A stretch of 64,000 bases of DNA, from the NCBI RefSeq assembly GCF_923079645.1, contig NZ_CAKLPY010000002.1, forward strand, positions 1,488,001 through 1,552,000, given 5' to 3'. The notes beneath the pieces were generated by a model, which saw nothing but the letters and a program-made list of their open reading frames with translations, was not told where the DNA came from and searched no databases. Source of the DNA: Emticicia aquatica (GTDB taxonomy: Bacteria; Bacteroidota; Bacteroidia; Cytophagales; Spirosomataceae). Made by a program: the position numbers and the translations under genes. Shown here in pieces: positions 43,448 to 52,030 of this stretch. Within the stretch, counting starts at the first letter, position 1. Each line of letters opens with the position of its first letter.

Positions 43448-44322
43448 TTGTTTGCCTCGTTTTTCTGCTTTTCTTCGTTTTCAATCTCAAAAATCTTCAC
43501 ATCTACCACAAATCTAAACCAAAGTGCTTGCAGGAAATGAAAAATCATTCCTTCTTTGCCGTCCAAAATACCTAGTTGAATAAAATATCGGTGAAAAAAA
43601 TAGAGGAATGGTCGAACAAAAAGAGGCATATCCCACCAAATTTTCTTTAAAAAAGCTATTCTTTGGTCAGGATTTCCAAAAAAATCAGGTTTAATGGTTT
43701 GATTGCGTAATTGTTTTTTTCGTTCAATTTCTTCACGTGCTACTTGATCACTGTATTTATTATGTTTTTCAATCCAAAAACTAATTCGGTTTTCCTTGAG
43801 ATTTTCTTCTTTTAAATAACCTTTGTCCCAAACAATATTTTTGCCTTCAGCCACGAACCGATGATCCATATTTTCGTTTAAGTCCGAAAAGCCGACGCCA
43901 GTACGAAACATTTTCATTAGAAATTTCGGAAAATACCCACCATGTTTGAGCCAACGTCCTTTAAAGTAGTTTTTTCGATTGAAGAAAATTCCATTGACAT
44001 CCGAAGGTAGATTTTTGTCCTTAAAATCTTTCAATAAAGCTAATAATTCGGGTAAAACGATATGGTCAGAATCAAGCCCAATTGTCCATGGAGTTTTTAC
44101 TGGAAAGTTTTTTAAAGCAAAATCCCATTGTTTTGGATGATTTTCAAACTTATTATATTTCACGGTCGCACCATAGTTAGCCGCAATTTCGAGCGTTTTA
44201 TCAGTACTTCCCGAATCTAAAATAAACGTTTCGGCATTGAGTTCTTTGATTGACTCAAGCAATCGTGGAAGGTGCTGTTCTTCGTTAAAAGATATGATGA
44301 TAAAAGAAAATTCGGTGTTCAT
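43444..44322 (-). CDS. family 2 glycosyltransferase
   Basis: The 292-residue protein begins FSFIIISFNEEQHLPRLLESI and has the GT-A nucleotide-sugar motifs LDSGSTDKT and GLDSDHIV (DxD). It resembles the WaaE/KdtX-type GT2 proteins that modify LPS core or other surface glycans. The C-terminal region contains amphipathic helices. It lies between an epimerase-like gene and a flippase-like gene, consistent with surface polysaccharide synthesis. Confidence 0.9.
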   Translation of the reverse strand: MNTEFSFIIISFNEEQHLPRLLESIKELNAETFILDSGSTDKTLEIAANYGATVKYNKFENHPKQWDFALKNFPVKTPWTIGLDSDHIVLPELLALLKDFKDKNLPSDVNGIFFNRKNYFKGRWLKHGGYFPKFLMKMFRTGVGFSDLNENMDHRFVAEGKNIVWDKGYLKEENLKENRISFWIEKHNKYSDQVAREEIERKKQLRNQTIKPDFFGNPDQRIAFLKKIWWDMPLFVRPFLYFFHRYFIQLGILDGKEGMIFHFLQALWFRFVVDVKIFEIENEEKQKNEANK

Positions 44323-44386
44323 TTTTTAGTAATTCAAAGTGACAAAAGCACATAGTTTTGGATAATGAAAGTACTTAAATGAAATA

Positions 44387-45910
44387 TTATTCGGTACTTT
44401 TATGTTTTGGTTTTCCTTTGAAATTGATTCCTAAACTTTTTCTTTCCAAAAAAATGATTCCCGAAAGAAATAATATACTCAACAAAATATGGAATGGAAC
44501 AGCTAAATAAGGGTTTTCGATTTTGAATTGCCAAGAAGCATAAATCAACACCGCAGCAACAATGAGATAAATACTTACTGATTTTAATTCATAAGGAATA
44601 GGGTAATATTTTTGACCATAATAGTAACATAAAATCATCATAACAAACGATGAAAAAGCAAACGTAACCGCACAACCTACGTAGCCCAAAATCGGAATAA
44701 GAATAATATTTAGAATGACCGTCAGAACCATCCCGATAATGGTAAAATAAGTGCCAAAATGCGTTTTATCGCTTAATTTAAACCACATTGATATGTTTTG
44801 GTAAACTCCGATGAATAAGTTTGCTAATAGCAAAATCGGCACAACGATAATTCCAGAACGGTAGTTTTTACCCAAAATTAAGCTAATCAAATCAATGTTG
44901 ATACTCACACCAACCCAAATCAAAATACAAGCAATCGTAAACCATTTGGTGGCTAAAGCGAGCATAGAAGGGGAGTTTTTATCTTCTGCTTTCGAGAAAA
45001 AAAACGGGTCGGCCGCATAACGGTAGGCTTGCACAACAAGCAACATGAAAATTGATAATTTATAAACATTGGCGTAAATACTAAAAGCGGCTTTGGTACT
45101 TAAACCCTCATAAAAACCTTCAGGAAGAATTTCGCTGAACATTAGTCGGTCGGCTGTTTGGTTGATTGCTCCTGCCAGGCCCATAATGAGTAGGGGATAG
45201 GCGTAAATTAGAACAGGTTTGAATTTTTGAAAATCAAAAGAAAATTTGAAATCTATAAACTCTCGCCACAAAAGCAAAATTGTTATTAAACTTGCAATGA
45301 AATTTGCCCAAACGATATAATCTGGCCCGACGGCAGGGTTGTAGAAAAAGTCTGCAAATGGTTTCCACGTTGGTAAGAAAAGGCCTTCATGGATATATTT
45401 ACAAAACATTAAATAAAAGGCATTTAGCCCAATATTGATAAAAATATTACTTAATCGAATGAAAACGAAACGTTTTGCTCTACTTTCTGCTCGTAATTTC
45501 ACAAACGCAATCGCTGCAATGGCATCAGTTGCCAAAATTATTGCAAACCAAACGATTAACCTTTCTTTTCCTGGAAAACCCATCCAATTGATAATTGGTG
45601 TAGCGAAAAAATAGATAACGGTAGAAAAGATTAGACTCGTCAGAATGATGTATGAGAGTATCAAGTTATAATATTCTTGTCGATTTTCTTTTTTGTTGGC
45701 ATAGCGAAAAAACGCAGTTTCCATGCCATAAGTATAAAGAATATTTAGCAAAACGACATAAACGTAGAGTTGATTATTGTCGGCTAATAATCGAGGCTGC
45801 TCAAAAACACGTGTATGAACAGCCACCAAAAGCCAATTTAAAAATCGTCCTGCAATACTACTGATTCCGTAGAGAGCTGTATCGCTCGCTAATTTTTTTA
45901 CTACGCTCAT
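44387..45910 (-). CDS. polysaccharide biosynthesis flippase (MOP/Wzx-like)
   Basis: The 507-residue protein has about 14 transmembrane helices and opens with VKKLASDTALYGISSIAGRFLNWLLV, typical of the oligosaccharide flippase group. A Glu-Lys rich loop (about 300) and DFFF-like segments fit the MOP superfamily. It should move lipid-linked glycan units across the inner membrane. It is the first gene of the minus-strand cluster with the glycosyltransferase and epimerase. Upstream is a short palindrome, ATGGTC-TTT-GACCAT (45921-45935). Confidence 0.88.
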   Translation of the reverse strand: MSVVKKLASDTALYGISSIAGRFLNWLLVAVHTRVFEQPRLLADNNQLYVYVVLLNILYTYGMETAFFRYANKKENRQEYYNLILSYIILTSLIFSTVIYFFATPIINWMGFPGKERLIVWFAIILATDAIAAIAFVKLRAESRAKRFVFIRLSNIFINIGLNAFYLMFCKYIHEGLFLPTWKPFADFFYNPAVGPDYIVWANFIASLITILLLWREFIDFKFSFDFQKFKPVLIYAYPLLIMGLAGAINQTADRLMFSEILPEGFYEGLSTKAAFSIYANVYKLSIFMLLVVQAYRYAADPFFFSKAEDKNSPSMLALATKWFTIACILIWVGVSINIDLISLILGKNYRSGIIVVPILLLANLFIGVYQNISMWFKLSDKTHFGTYFTIIGMVLTVILNIILIPILGYVGCAVTFAFSSFVMMILCYYYGQKYYPIPYELKSVSIYLIVAAVLIYASWQFKIENPYLAVPFHILLSILFLSGIIFLERKSLGINFKGKPKHKSTE

Positions 45911-46045
45911 ATTTTAGTCAATGGTCTTTGACCATAGTCCATAGATTAACCTTGTTTCAAATTTCCTGCAATTTCAGTACTTGTGTAGTTATTTGCAAGT
46001 AATTGCATGATAATCAACAAATCAATCAATAGCTGGCGTACGTTT

Positions 46046-47110
46046 TTAGAATATTTTAGGCAAGTTATAACCGATGTTATAATCTATAAAACCAGCTTTT
46101 TGACAATCCCAAAGTGGGGCATCTTTATGGCGGATGTTATGAAAATCAGCATAAAACTGTACTTTTTGAAGTATTTCGCTCGTAATTGAGTTATAACGAT
46201 CAACCGTTAGGCGTTGTCTCAAAACGCCACCTACCTGAAAAAGACCCAAAACCTCCTGATTTGCTCTGTTGGTACATTTCAAATTGCCGATAATTTGTGC
46301 TGGAATTTTATCAAAAAGCCCACCGCCGATTATTCTTTGGTCTTCTTGGCGTTTCCAATAAGTGTAAGTTTCTTTTGAAACAGAATAAACATCAAGTTGT
46401 ACAATCCAATCGGGAAAATCGTATAGATTTACGCTACCGAGTTCGATAGGAATATTTTTTCCGTTCACCAAAAAGTCATTTACCAATAAAGGTTGTGTAT
46501 TGAGCGGAGCTCGCCAACATTTTGAGTAACAGATAGGTACTGGAGCAGGCGGTGGTGGTGGTGCGGGGCAAGTTGTCAGAAATTGGATAAAATCTTGACG
46601 TTTGATGAAATAATAATCTTCGGTTTCTTTAGAGTCTTTGATAGAAGCTTTTAAGTCAAATCGCATATCTTCAACATTATCCGCATTGATAAATTTATGT
46701 GTAAATTCACTCAATGGCGTCGGTGTTTTTAGCTCTTCGAGTGTTGATTCTATTTCAATTCCATCGGAAGTTTTGATTTTTAATTGATATTTCTGATTGG
46801 GAATTCCTTTAAATAATGGACTTGTTTGATAATATCCACCACTTATTTCGGTAAGTTGAGTGATATTTCCTAATCCATCAATGATTTTTACGTCAGCATT
46901 TTTTATGGCATCTCCTTGAAATGCGGTTATATCGTAAGGAGAGTATGAAGTTGTATGATTGATTCTTACAGAATATGGGCCATTTTGGTTTGTTATTTCT
47001 CCGTAAACAACAATTGCTGTACTCAGATTTTTGGTTTGAAAGTTATCAATTTCTGTTTCACACGAAAAAAATAACGAACAGAGTATGAGGAAAAAGGCTA
47101 TTTTTTTCAT
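46046..47110 (-). CDS. DUF4249 domain-containing lipoprotein
   Basis: The 354-residue protein has a lipoprotein signal (lipobox FFSC, Cys17) and beta-rich repeats. Its opening (ETEIDNF, IVVYGEITNQNGPYSVRINHTTSY) is diagnostic for DUF4249. It overlaps the TonB receptor stop by 1 base. Such pairs are frequent in Bacteroidota, and the lipoprotein probably acts as a surface partner of the receptor. A proline run (PAPPPPPAPVP, about 185-196) interrupts the domain. The substrate is unknown. Confidence 0.88.
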   Translation of the reverse strand: MKKIAFFLILCSLFFSCETEIDNFQTKNLSTAIVVYGEITNQNGPYSVRINHTTSYSPYDITAFQGDAIKNADVKIIDGLGNITQLTEISGGYYQTSPLFKGIPNQKYQLKIKTSDGIEIESTLEELKTPTPLSEFTHKFINADNVEDMRFDLKASIKDSKETEDYYFIKRQDFIQFLTTCPAPPPPPAPVPICYSKCWRAPLNTQPLLVNDFLVNGKNIPIELGSVNLYDFPDWIVQLDVYSVSKETYTYWKRQEDQRIIGGGLFDKIPAQIIGNLKCTNRANQEVLGLFQVGGVLRQRLTVDRYNSITSEILQKVQFYADFHNIRHKDAPLWDCQKAGFIDYNIGYNLPKIF

Positions 47111-49632
47111 TAAAATTTAAAGTTATAGGTTAAAGATGGAATAGCAGCTCCTAAAACAGAGAGTTTGTAGGTTCGAGCCAAGTTTCGCAAACCTGTTGAA
47201 GATTTGAAATAAATGGAATAAACATTCTGACGATTCAGAATATTGTAAATCGAGAAATTCCAACTGCCGTTCATTTTACTTTTCTCTTTTGGGTCGAGAG
47301 TAATACCTAAATCTAACCTAAAATAATCAGGTATTCGTTCGGCATTCCTGAGCGTAAAGCTTGGTGACGCATAACCATCCAATGTTTCTTGAATCGTAGC
47401 ATTATCCAAGAAAACATAGGTTTGTCCATTATAAACGTAGCTCTTTTTATCTAATCCTTGTCTAGGATTTAAGCCATTGGCAACCATGTAATCATAAACA
47501 TCGTTGTAAGCATAGATTTTATAGCGACCATTGGGGTAAGTAATCGGTCGGCCAGTATTGTAAGTAAAATTGGCATTGAACGAAATCCGTTTTGTCCAAC
47601 GATTATTTAAGACAAATTTTATGTTATGTGGAGAATCAAAATTTGCAGGAAATCTCAAACCAAAGTTTGCAGCAGTTTGGTTTTCATTGGCTTGGATTTG
47701 ACGGAAAGTTCGTGCATAAGTATATGAAATCCAGCCAGTTAGCTTTTTTCCACGAGATTTTTTGATAAAAAACTCAGCTCCGTAGGCATAACCCTTTCCA
47801 ACGATAAGCTGGGTTTCGACCGTTGGATTTAGATAAAGTGCTGCTCCATCAACGTAATCAATAACATTTTTGAGGTTTTTGTAATAAACTTCGACGGAAG
47901 TTTCAAAAGTATTATTTTGGGCATTATTGAAGTTTTTGAATACACCAATCGAAAATTGGTCAGCAATTTGTTGAGGCAATTGGCTGTTGCTGTTTTTCCA
48001 AATATCTGCTGGAGAAATTGCCATTGTATTTGAAAGTAAGTGCATAAATTGCTGCATTCGATTGAAACCAATTTTGATAGACAAACTCGAATCCATTTTA
48101 AAAGCCAATGAAAAACGAGGCTCAAAACCGCCGTAAGATTTGATTACTGAGCCTTTTTTATAAGTCAAAGTATCAATAATCGTCGAAATTTCTCTTGGTT
48201 TACCAGACTGATAATTATAATAATCTCCTGGACCAACAAGCTGATAAAAAGCATATCGAAGGCCATAATCAATGCTTAGTTTCGGACTTAAAGTTAGGCT
48301 ATGACCCGCATAAATCGACATTTCTCTTGATTGCTGAACAGGCATTCGGAATACTTCGATAATTGATTGTTCGGCATTCGGTAACAAACTTCCTGCATCA
48401 TTTTTGTAAATACTAAAATCACCTCCAAAATCAAATTTATTTTTATTTGATAATTCGTAACTCAAATCCTCTCGAATTGATTTTTGAGTAATTGATGGTT
48501 GCCAGTTATACTCAAATTGTGGTTTTAGTCCTTTTATTCCGTATTGATATTTGCTCAGAAATGCGGTAAAATTATGAGAAATTTTAGCTCCAATCAGAGC
48601 ATTATGTTTAAAGTTGATATTACGGGTATTCCAATAATAGAGTGTATCTTGGGCAAATTTAAAAGCATCATTACTTGTATAAGCTGCCACTGAAATTCGC
48701 TGGTTTTTTCCGAATCTATGCGTAATTTTTGCGTTAATATCATAAAAATTAGCTTTACTGTTTTTTAAAGATTCATTATTGAAGTATTTCAAGTAAAAGT
48801 CTGATAATGAAGCTCTTGCACCAATAATGATTGAGGTTTTTCCTTTAAAAATTGGACCTTCAAGAAGTAAACGACTCGAAATTGGGCCAACACCACCTTG
48901 TAAACTCCATTTATCAAAATTGCCTTCTTTCAGTCTTACGTCTAACACCGAAGATGCTCTGCCACCATACATAGATGGAATTCCTCCTTTGAAAAGACTC
49001 ACATCTTGTACCATATCGGCATTAAAACCCGTAAAAAAACCAAATAAATGAGAGGTGTTAAAAAGTGGAATACCGTCTAAAAGTACCAAATTTTGGTCAA
49101 CATTTCCGCCCCTAACATTGAACCCTGAAGCTCCTTCACCAACGGTTGTTACACCTGGCAAAAGCATGATACTACGGATAACGTCGGCTTCGCCCATGAG
49201 TGTGGGTAATTTTTTCATGGTTTTGCCTGATATTTTTTCAACACCCATGATTGTTCGATTAACGTTTGCATCCGCTTTTTCAGCCGTAATTACCACTTCA
49301 TCGAGCAAACGAGGCACTTTATCCAAAACAACATCAAATTTAGTGTCTTTATTAAGCGTAAATCTTTCGATTTTAATTTTGTAACCCAACATTCTTACAA
49401 CAATCTGATAAGATGTGGCTGGAAGAAATATGGAAAAATTTCCTGACGAATCTGTCTGTGTACCGAAAGTTAATCCAGAAAAGAGAATATTAGCATTTTC
49501 AAGAGGCATGCCATTTTCAGCATCTTTTACTGTTCCTGTAAGCAAAAAACTTTTTTTTTGAGAGAAGGAATCTTGTGTAGCAAAAGTTATGGCAATAGAA
49601 ATAAGGTAGAATAGTAGTAAGCTTTTTTTCAT
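47110..49632 (-). CDS. TonB-dependent outer membrane receptor
   Basis: The 840-residue protein has a signal peptide, a carboxypeptidase-D-like regulatory domain (about 30-110; GTVKDAENGMPLENANILFSG), a TonB plug (about 115-230; GASGFNVRGGNVDQNLVLLDGIPLFN) and a 22-strand barrel to the C-terminal aromatic residue (YNFKF). It is paired with a DUF4249 lipoprotein. The ligand is unknown. A -7 box TATCTTTG (complement of 49658-49665) lies 26 bases upstream of the start. Confidence 0.93.
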   Translation of the reverse strand: MKKSLLLFYLISIAITFATQDSFSQKKSFLLTGTVKDAENGMPLENANILFSGLTFGTQTDSSGNFSIFLPATSYQIVVRMLGYKIKIERFTLNKDTKFDVVLDKVPRLLDEVVITAEKADANVNRTIMGVEKISGKTMKKLPTLMGEADVIRSIMLLPGVTTVGEGASGFNVRGGNVDQNLVLLDGIPLFNTSHLFGFFTGFNADMVQDVSLFKGGIPSMYGGRASSVLDVRLKEGNFDKWSLQGGVGPISSRLLLEGPIFKGKTSIIIGARASLSDFYLKYFNNESLKNSKANFYDINAKITHRFGKNQRISVAAYTSNDAFKFAQDTLYYWNTRNINFKHNALIGAKISHNFTAFLSKYQYGIKGLKPQFEYNWQPSITQKSIREDLSYELSNKNKFDFGGDFSIYKNDAGSLLPNAEQSIIEVFRMPVQQSREMSIYAGHSLTLSPKLSIDYGLRYAFYQLVGPGDYYNYQSGKPREISTIIDTLTYKKGSVIKSYGGFEPRFSLAFKMDSSLSIKIGFNRMQQFMHLLSNTMAISPADIWKNSNSQLPQQIADQFSIGVFKNFNNAQNNTFETSVEVYYKNLKNVIDYVDGAALYLNPTVETQLIVGKGYAYGAEFFIKKSRGKKLTGWISYTYARTFRQIQANENQTAANFGLRFPANFDSPHNIKFVLNNRWTKRISFNANFTYNTGRPITYPNGRYKIYAYNDVYDYMVANGLNPRQGLDKKSYVYNGQTYVFLDNATIQETLDGYASPSFTLRNAERIPDYFRLDLGITLDPKEKSKMNGSWNFSIYNILNRQNVYSIYFKSSTGLRNLARTYKLSVLGAAIPSLTYNFKF

Positions 49633-49844
49633 TTATAGGTTTTTGTATTTTCAATGGCAAAGATAGAGAAATCTTGTGGTTTGTGGCGTTAAAATAGAAG
49701 AACGGCAAGTAATGAACGACGGATATGGAGAGAAATGCGATAATTTGGCGTTTAACTTAACTTTCATTAACATAGATTAGGTTTCTTTAACAGCCAAGAG
49801 TGTTAATTAAGCCGTAGTTTTGAGGCAAACAAAAAATCAAAACT

Positions 49845-50435
49845 ATGAAACTTATCAGCTACGTTCTTACAATTATGGCACTAGGCATTTTGGGTTATGT
49901 TTTCCTACAAAAAAACAAACAAGAGAATATTGAAAAAGAAAAATTTCTTTCCAATATAAAAGCAGGACGAAAATCGTTTGACGAAGCAAATTGGATGAGT
50001 CCGCTAAGTGTGAGAGAAAATGACTCGATTAGGTTTAATAAAGATTCAGTGATTGATGTCAGAAGTGGGAAAGTTTATGCAAATGCAGCATTAATGGATA
50101 CGTCTCATATTTTCTTGAATTTTTGGCATAAAGGGACTGAAAATAGCGAAACTCAATTGATTGATATTGAGCAGTTTTACCTAAAATACAAAAATAAAAT
50201 CAGATTTTTGGTACTAAGTAATGATAGTCTTACCACTGCACGAAAATACCTCAAAAACGAATCATTATCTGTGCCGTTTTATGTATTTAAAAATGGACGT
50301 TTTCCTGCTGATTTGGAGGTTTTTCCCATAAGTCATCTAAAAGTGAATAGAAAAACCGCCTTTTACTATGCAGGCATTGGCTATTTTGATAATAAAAACT
50401 TTTACAGTTATATTGATAGTGTATTAGCGAAGTGA
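49845..50435 (+). CDS. thioredoxin-fold-like protein without CxxC
   Basis: The 196-residue protein has a single N-terminal membrane anchor (about 5-20) and a domain patterned like exported thioredoxin/TlpA proteins (HIFLNFWH at 88-95, a helix, IRFLVLSND at 119-127, cis-Pro region VPFYVFKNG). The usual WCxxC site reads WHKGTENSE, with no cysteine, so disulfide chemistry is not expected. I infer a structural or binding role. It lies between minus-strand genes on both sides and has a perfect -7 box TAGTTTTG at 49815-49822. Confidence 0.72.
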   Translation: MKLISYVLTIMALGILGYVFLQKNKQENIEKEKFLSNIKAGRKSFDEANWMSPLSVRENDSIRFNKDSVIDVRSGKVYANAALMDTSHIFLNFWHKGTENSETQLIDIEQFYLKYKNKIRFLVLSNDSLTTARKYLKNESLSVPFYVFKNGRFPADLEVFPISHLKVNRKTAFYYAGIGYFDNKNFYSYIDSVLAK

Positions 50436-51962
50436 TTATTTTGTCTTGTTTCGCAAAATTACTAATCCACTTCCTTGTTTCCAAGCTTGGTCGAAACCTG
50501 CGGGAAATTTAGCCACTGCATGGCTTCCCAATACTAAATCAATGTCGCCATCATGGTCTATATCGGCTGCGTCCATAACGCTCCATCGACCTAAATGATT
50601 GATATTTAGTGTTTTTTGTTTGAAATCTGAGCCAGTATTTTCAAAATAAATAAATCCTTCGAGTGGGCGATGGTCGGTATCAGGAAAAAGGGCGATAGAA
50701 ACTAAGTCAATATCGCCGTCATTATCAAAATCTCGTGGAATTACTTTTGTAGCCCCATTTTGTTGGAAAAAATGAGTTTGTTCAAATTTAAAGCCTCCTT
50801 TGTTAGTGTAAATATAGACTCCATGATAAGGCTTCAAAATTGTTGAAAAATCGGCGTTATCGCCTGCTGTGCAAACAATATCAAGTTTTCCATCTTTATT
50901 TATATCTGTAACATCGAATGAACTTGTACCGTAAATCGAAGGAAATCGGAGTAATTGTTTAGCTTCAAAACGAAGATTTCCTTTATTTAGGTACAATATT
51001 ACCTGTTCGTCGCCTTGAGCAAAAAGTGCTAAAATATCATTGCGTTTATCGCCGTCAAAATCCAAAACGATGGTTTTGGTTGCTCCAGTTTGAGTGCTTA
51101 AAACTTGCTTTTGGTATTGATTTTTCGAGTCTTTTTTCCAAATAGAAAGTCCACCAATTTTAAATCCAAATTCGTTGCTAATTAATTCGTCTTCAGGACT
51201 TTCATCAATATTTTTAGTAATTACTTCAATTGGGCGATTTAAGTTTGGCAATAATTTATTTGTTTTAGAAAACGAATTATTCCCAAATTCAACTTGTTCT
51301 GCCGAGCCATTTACGTCGGGGTTTGCTTGTGTAGTTGTGCCAATGTAAGTCAATAAGTATTGATTTTTTTTCGCATAACTCAAATCAACGTTTGTTAAAG
51401 CATTCTGATTTTTGATAGATTGAACAGGGATTCCGTTTTGGTCAAGCATCCAAATTACTCTATTTGATTGGTCGCCAGCAATTATTTTTTGGTTGATGGT
51501 ATCAAATGATATTGCAGTAAAATTTGGAATTGTTGCTCCTTGAAGTGAAACATTAAGATTCTGAATATCGAATCGTTCGGTGAGTTCTTCCAAATCTTCA
51601 TATTCTGGCATTTCAAGTGTTTTTGGTGCTTTTGACAAATAATATCGCTTGATTTTCAACCAGTCTTCATCACTTATCATTTGAGAAGATGGTCTCAAAA
51701 TGGCATAATCAGAAAGAGGTTTTTGTAATTGTCGGATTTCTCTATCAACTCCCATCAAAATACCCATGTAAGGCAAAGTGCTATATTGCCATACATTTTT
51801 TGGTAAGAACTCAGGTTTTGGCAATAAATGACAACTCGCACAATAGGTTTGGGCAAGTTTTTCACCTTCGTCTTCTTTGGTTTTACAACTCAATAAAATT
51901 GACTCAACGCCAACAATAATGAATAAACTTGCAAGAAACAGGCTTGAGCGGTAGAGTTTCAT
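50436..51962 (-). CDS. VCBS-repeat lipoprotein with CxxCH motif
   Basis: The 508-residue protein has a lipoprotein signal (Cys26). It carries a haem-type CASCH motif (C41, C44, H45) in a short cytochrome-like segment, then VCBS/FG-GAP repeats (about 215-500) with calcium-type loops such as DFDNDGDIDL and DIDHDGDIDL. This makes a seven-bladed beta-propeller likely. No full cytochrome c domain is evident, although the motif could bind haem. It is the last gene of a minus-strand VCBS trio. Confidence 0.85.
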   Translation of the reverse strand: MKLYRSSLFLASLFIIVGVESILLSCKTKEDEGEKLAQTYCASCHLLPKPEFLPKNVWQYSTLPYMGILMGVDREIRQLQKPLSDYAILRPSSQMISDEDWLKIKRYYLSKAPKTLEMPEYEDLEELTERFDIQNLNVSLQGATIPNFTAISFDTINQKIIAGDQSNRVIWMLDQNGIPVQSIKNQNALTNVDLSYAKKNQYLLTYIGTTTQANPDVNGSAEQVEFGNNSFSKTNKLLPNLNRPIEVITKNIDESPEDELISNEFGFKIGGLSIWKKDSKNQYQKQVLSTQTGATKTIVLDFDGDKRNDILALFAQGDEQVILYLNKGNLRFEAKQLLRFPSIYGTSSFDVTDINKDGKLDIVCTAGDNADFSTILKPYHGVYIYTNKGGFKFEQTHFFQQNGATKVIPRDFDNDGDIDLVSIALFPDTDHRPLEGFIYFENTGSDFKQKTLNINHLGRWSVMDAADIDHDGDIDLVLGSHAVAKFPAGFDQAWKQGSGLVILRNKTK

Positions 51963-51973
51963 TTTATTAAAAG

Positions 51974-51997
51974 TCCCTCTCCTGCGAAGGAGAGGGA
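51974..51997. repeat. REP-like hairpin element
   Basis: TCCCTCTCCT, GCGA, AGGAGAGGGA is a perfect 10-bp stem with a GNRA-type tetraloop, in the 68-base gap between two VCBS genes. It resembles the CCCTCTCC hairpins scattered in many Bacteroidota genomes; the repeat status in this genome is not tested. Confidence 0.6.
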
Positions 51998-52030
51998 TTT
52001 ATGTGAGTTAAAATGCTATTATTGAAGTTT

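Noticed and set aside
45921..45935. ATGGTC-TTT-GACCAT palindrome before the flippase gene
   Set aside because: It is short, has no second copy that I could see, and lies in simple-sequence-like DNA, so I do not call it an operator.
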